Below are positions 63,518 to 64,000 of a DNA stretch of 64,000 nt, piece by piece. How positions within the stretch are numbered: position 1 is the stretch's first letter; each line of letters begins with the position of its first letter. Position numbers and translations under genes: made by a program. Source of the stretch: Desulfosalsimonas propionicica (lineage in GTDB: Bacteria > Desulfobacterota > Desulfobacteria > Desulfobacterales > Desulfosalsimonadaceae). Below the pieces are notes generated by a model. It searched no databases and was not told the origin of the DNA. It saw nothing but the letters and a program-made list of their open reading frames with translations. The stretch is from positions 1 to 64,000 of the forward strand of contig NZ_JACDUS010000013.1 of the NCBI RefSeq assembly GCF_013761005.1, given 5' to 3'.

Positions 63518-63659
63518 TCGTAAAAAGTCGATTTTCAGATGGTGCCGTAAAGTTCAAGATCAAGGCTTGCGCGATTTCGAAGAATGCAGCGTACTTATCC
63601 GTACGTGAGGTTCTGAGAAATCGCGCGTAACGCAGATATTGGACTTTTACAGCGCCATC
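63518..63659 (+). repeat. Dispersed palindromic repeat, copy C
   Basis: A 142-bp copy in the same orientation as copy A and nearly identical to copy B reversed. It carries the block AAGATCAAGGCTTGCGCGAT (inside) and nested arms TGCAGCGTAC and GTACGTGAGG. It fills the gap before the DUF1638 gene. Confidence 0.88.
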
Positions 63660-63677
63660 AAGGAATAAAAATATCAG

Positions 63678-64000
63678 ATGCCTGATTTGAAGACGGATAA
63701 ACGGCGAGATACAGCCGCGCCTGCGGGCCCGCGCCTGATTATCGCCTGCCGGGTGATGCAGCATGAACTCGATGCCCTGCGGCAGCAGTATAAGGATATG
63801 CTAGACCAAGGTATTGAAATCTGCTATATGGATCAGAATCTTCACCTCACCCCGGAAAAAATGCCCGGCCTGATTCAGGAGCAGATTGATGCGCGCGCGG
63901 ATACCGCCCAAAATATTGTCCTTGGCTATGGGCTTTGTTCCAACGGCATTGTCGGGGTCACGGCCAGAAAGCAGAATATTTATATTCCCCGGGTCCATGA
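63678..64000 (+). CDS. DUF1638-family protein, start only (runs off the window)
   Basis: The first 107 residues of a DUF1638 protein: LIIACRVMQHELDALRQQYKDM near the start, then IVLGYGLCSNGIVGVTARKQNIYIPRVHD, the family's conserved cysteine-containing block. The rest lies beyond base 64,000. DUF1638 genes often accompany MttB/MtgB-type methyltransferase genes and have no settled role. It follows the RACo-like gene after a 165-base gap occupied by repeat C, so it may or may not be co-transcribed. Confidence 0.85.
   Translation, partial: MPDLKTDKRRDTAAPAGPRLIIACRVMQHELDALRQQYKDMLDQGIEICYMDQNLHLTPEKMPGLIQEQIDARADTAQNIVLGYGLCSNGIVGVTARKQNIYIPRVH

Overview
The window looks like a chromosome segment of a Gram-negative, anaerobic, sulfate-reducer-like member of the Desulfobacterota (Desulfobacterales type). 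This is inferred from a complete-looking lipid A/Kdo/Lpt gene set, an HdrA-like and an MvhD-like protein that both use an in-frame TGA as selenocysteine, a MetF/MetV methylene-tetrahydrofolate reductase pair, and a corrinoid methyltransferase operon with non-pyrrolysine MttB-like proteins. No rRNA or CRISPR array is seen. There is one tRNA gene, tRNA-Val(CAC).

Region 1 (about 1-11,140) is an AT-richer genomic island next to the 3' end of tRNA-Val. It carries a BREX phage-defence operon on the minus strand (brxA, brxB, brxC, a HEPN-domain gene, pglX), a YheU-family gene, an XRE regulator translationally overlapped with a tyrosine integrase, and a small membrane protein. pglX stops after 738 codons at the window edge, where the sequence changes character. 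pglZ and brxL are not visible.

Region 2 (11,143-17,031, minus strand) is core housekeeping: tRNA-Val with a clear terminator, scpB, scpA, trpS, an M50 protease and a DHH-CBS-tRNA nucleotidyltransferase fusion. Region 3 (17,202-37,466, plus strand) holds pilC, a PilS-like kinase and lysS, then a long envelope block: lolC/E, lolD, bamA, skp, lpxD, lpxA, lpxI, a Gfo/Idh oxidoreductase, lpxB, msbA, lptF, lptG, lpxK and a small LPS-kinase-like gene. It meets kdsB and waaA, which run in the opposite direction (37,463-40,136). Together these cover most of lipid A-Kdo synthesis and its export machinery.

Region 4 (40,206-64,000) is largely one-carbon metabolism. An operon on the minus strand encodes a selenoprotein HdrA-NfnB-HdrA chimera, a selenoprotein MvhD, MetV and MetF, and is closed by a strong terminator. 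After apbE, mobB and a secreted protein come metK, panC and a DUF1015 gene. From 53,476 a strong promoter drives an operon on the plus strand: a sarcosine/dimethylglycine methyltransferase-like enzyme, a corrinoid protein, two MttB-like methyltransferases, a hydantoinase-like ATPase, a YbaK-like protein, an ACT-domain protein, a RACo-like corrinoid activator and the start of a DUF1638 gene. A plausible reading is that methyl groups from betaine-like compounds enter the folate pathway, which connects to the MetFV-HdrA-MvhD complex.

A family of about 145-bp palindromic repeats with matching ends occurs three times (25,681; 29,212; 63,518), always between genes.
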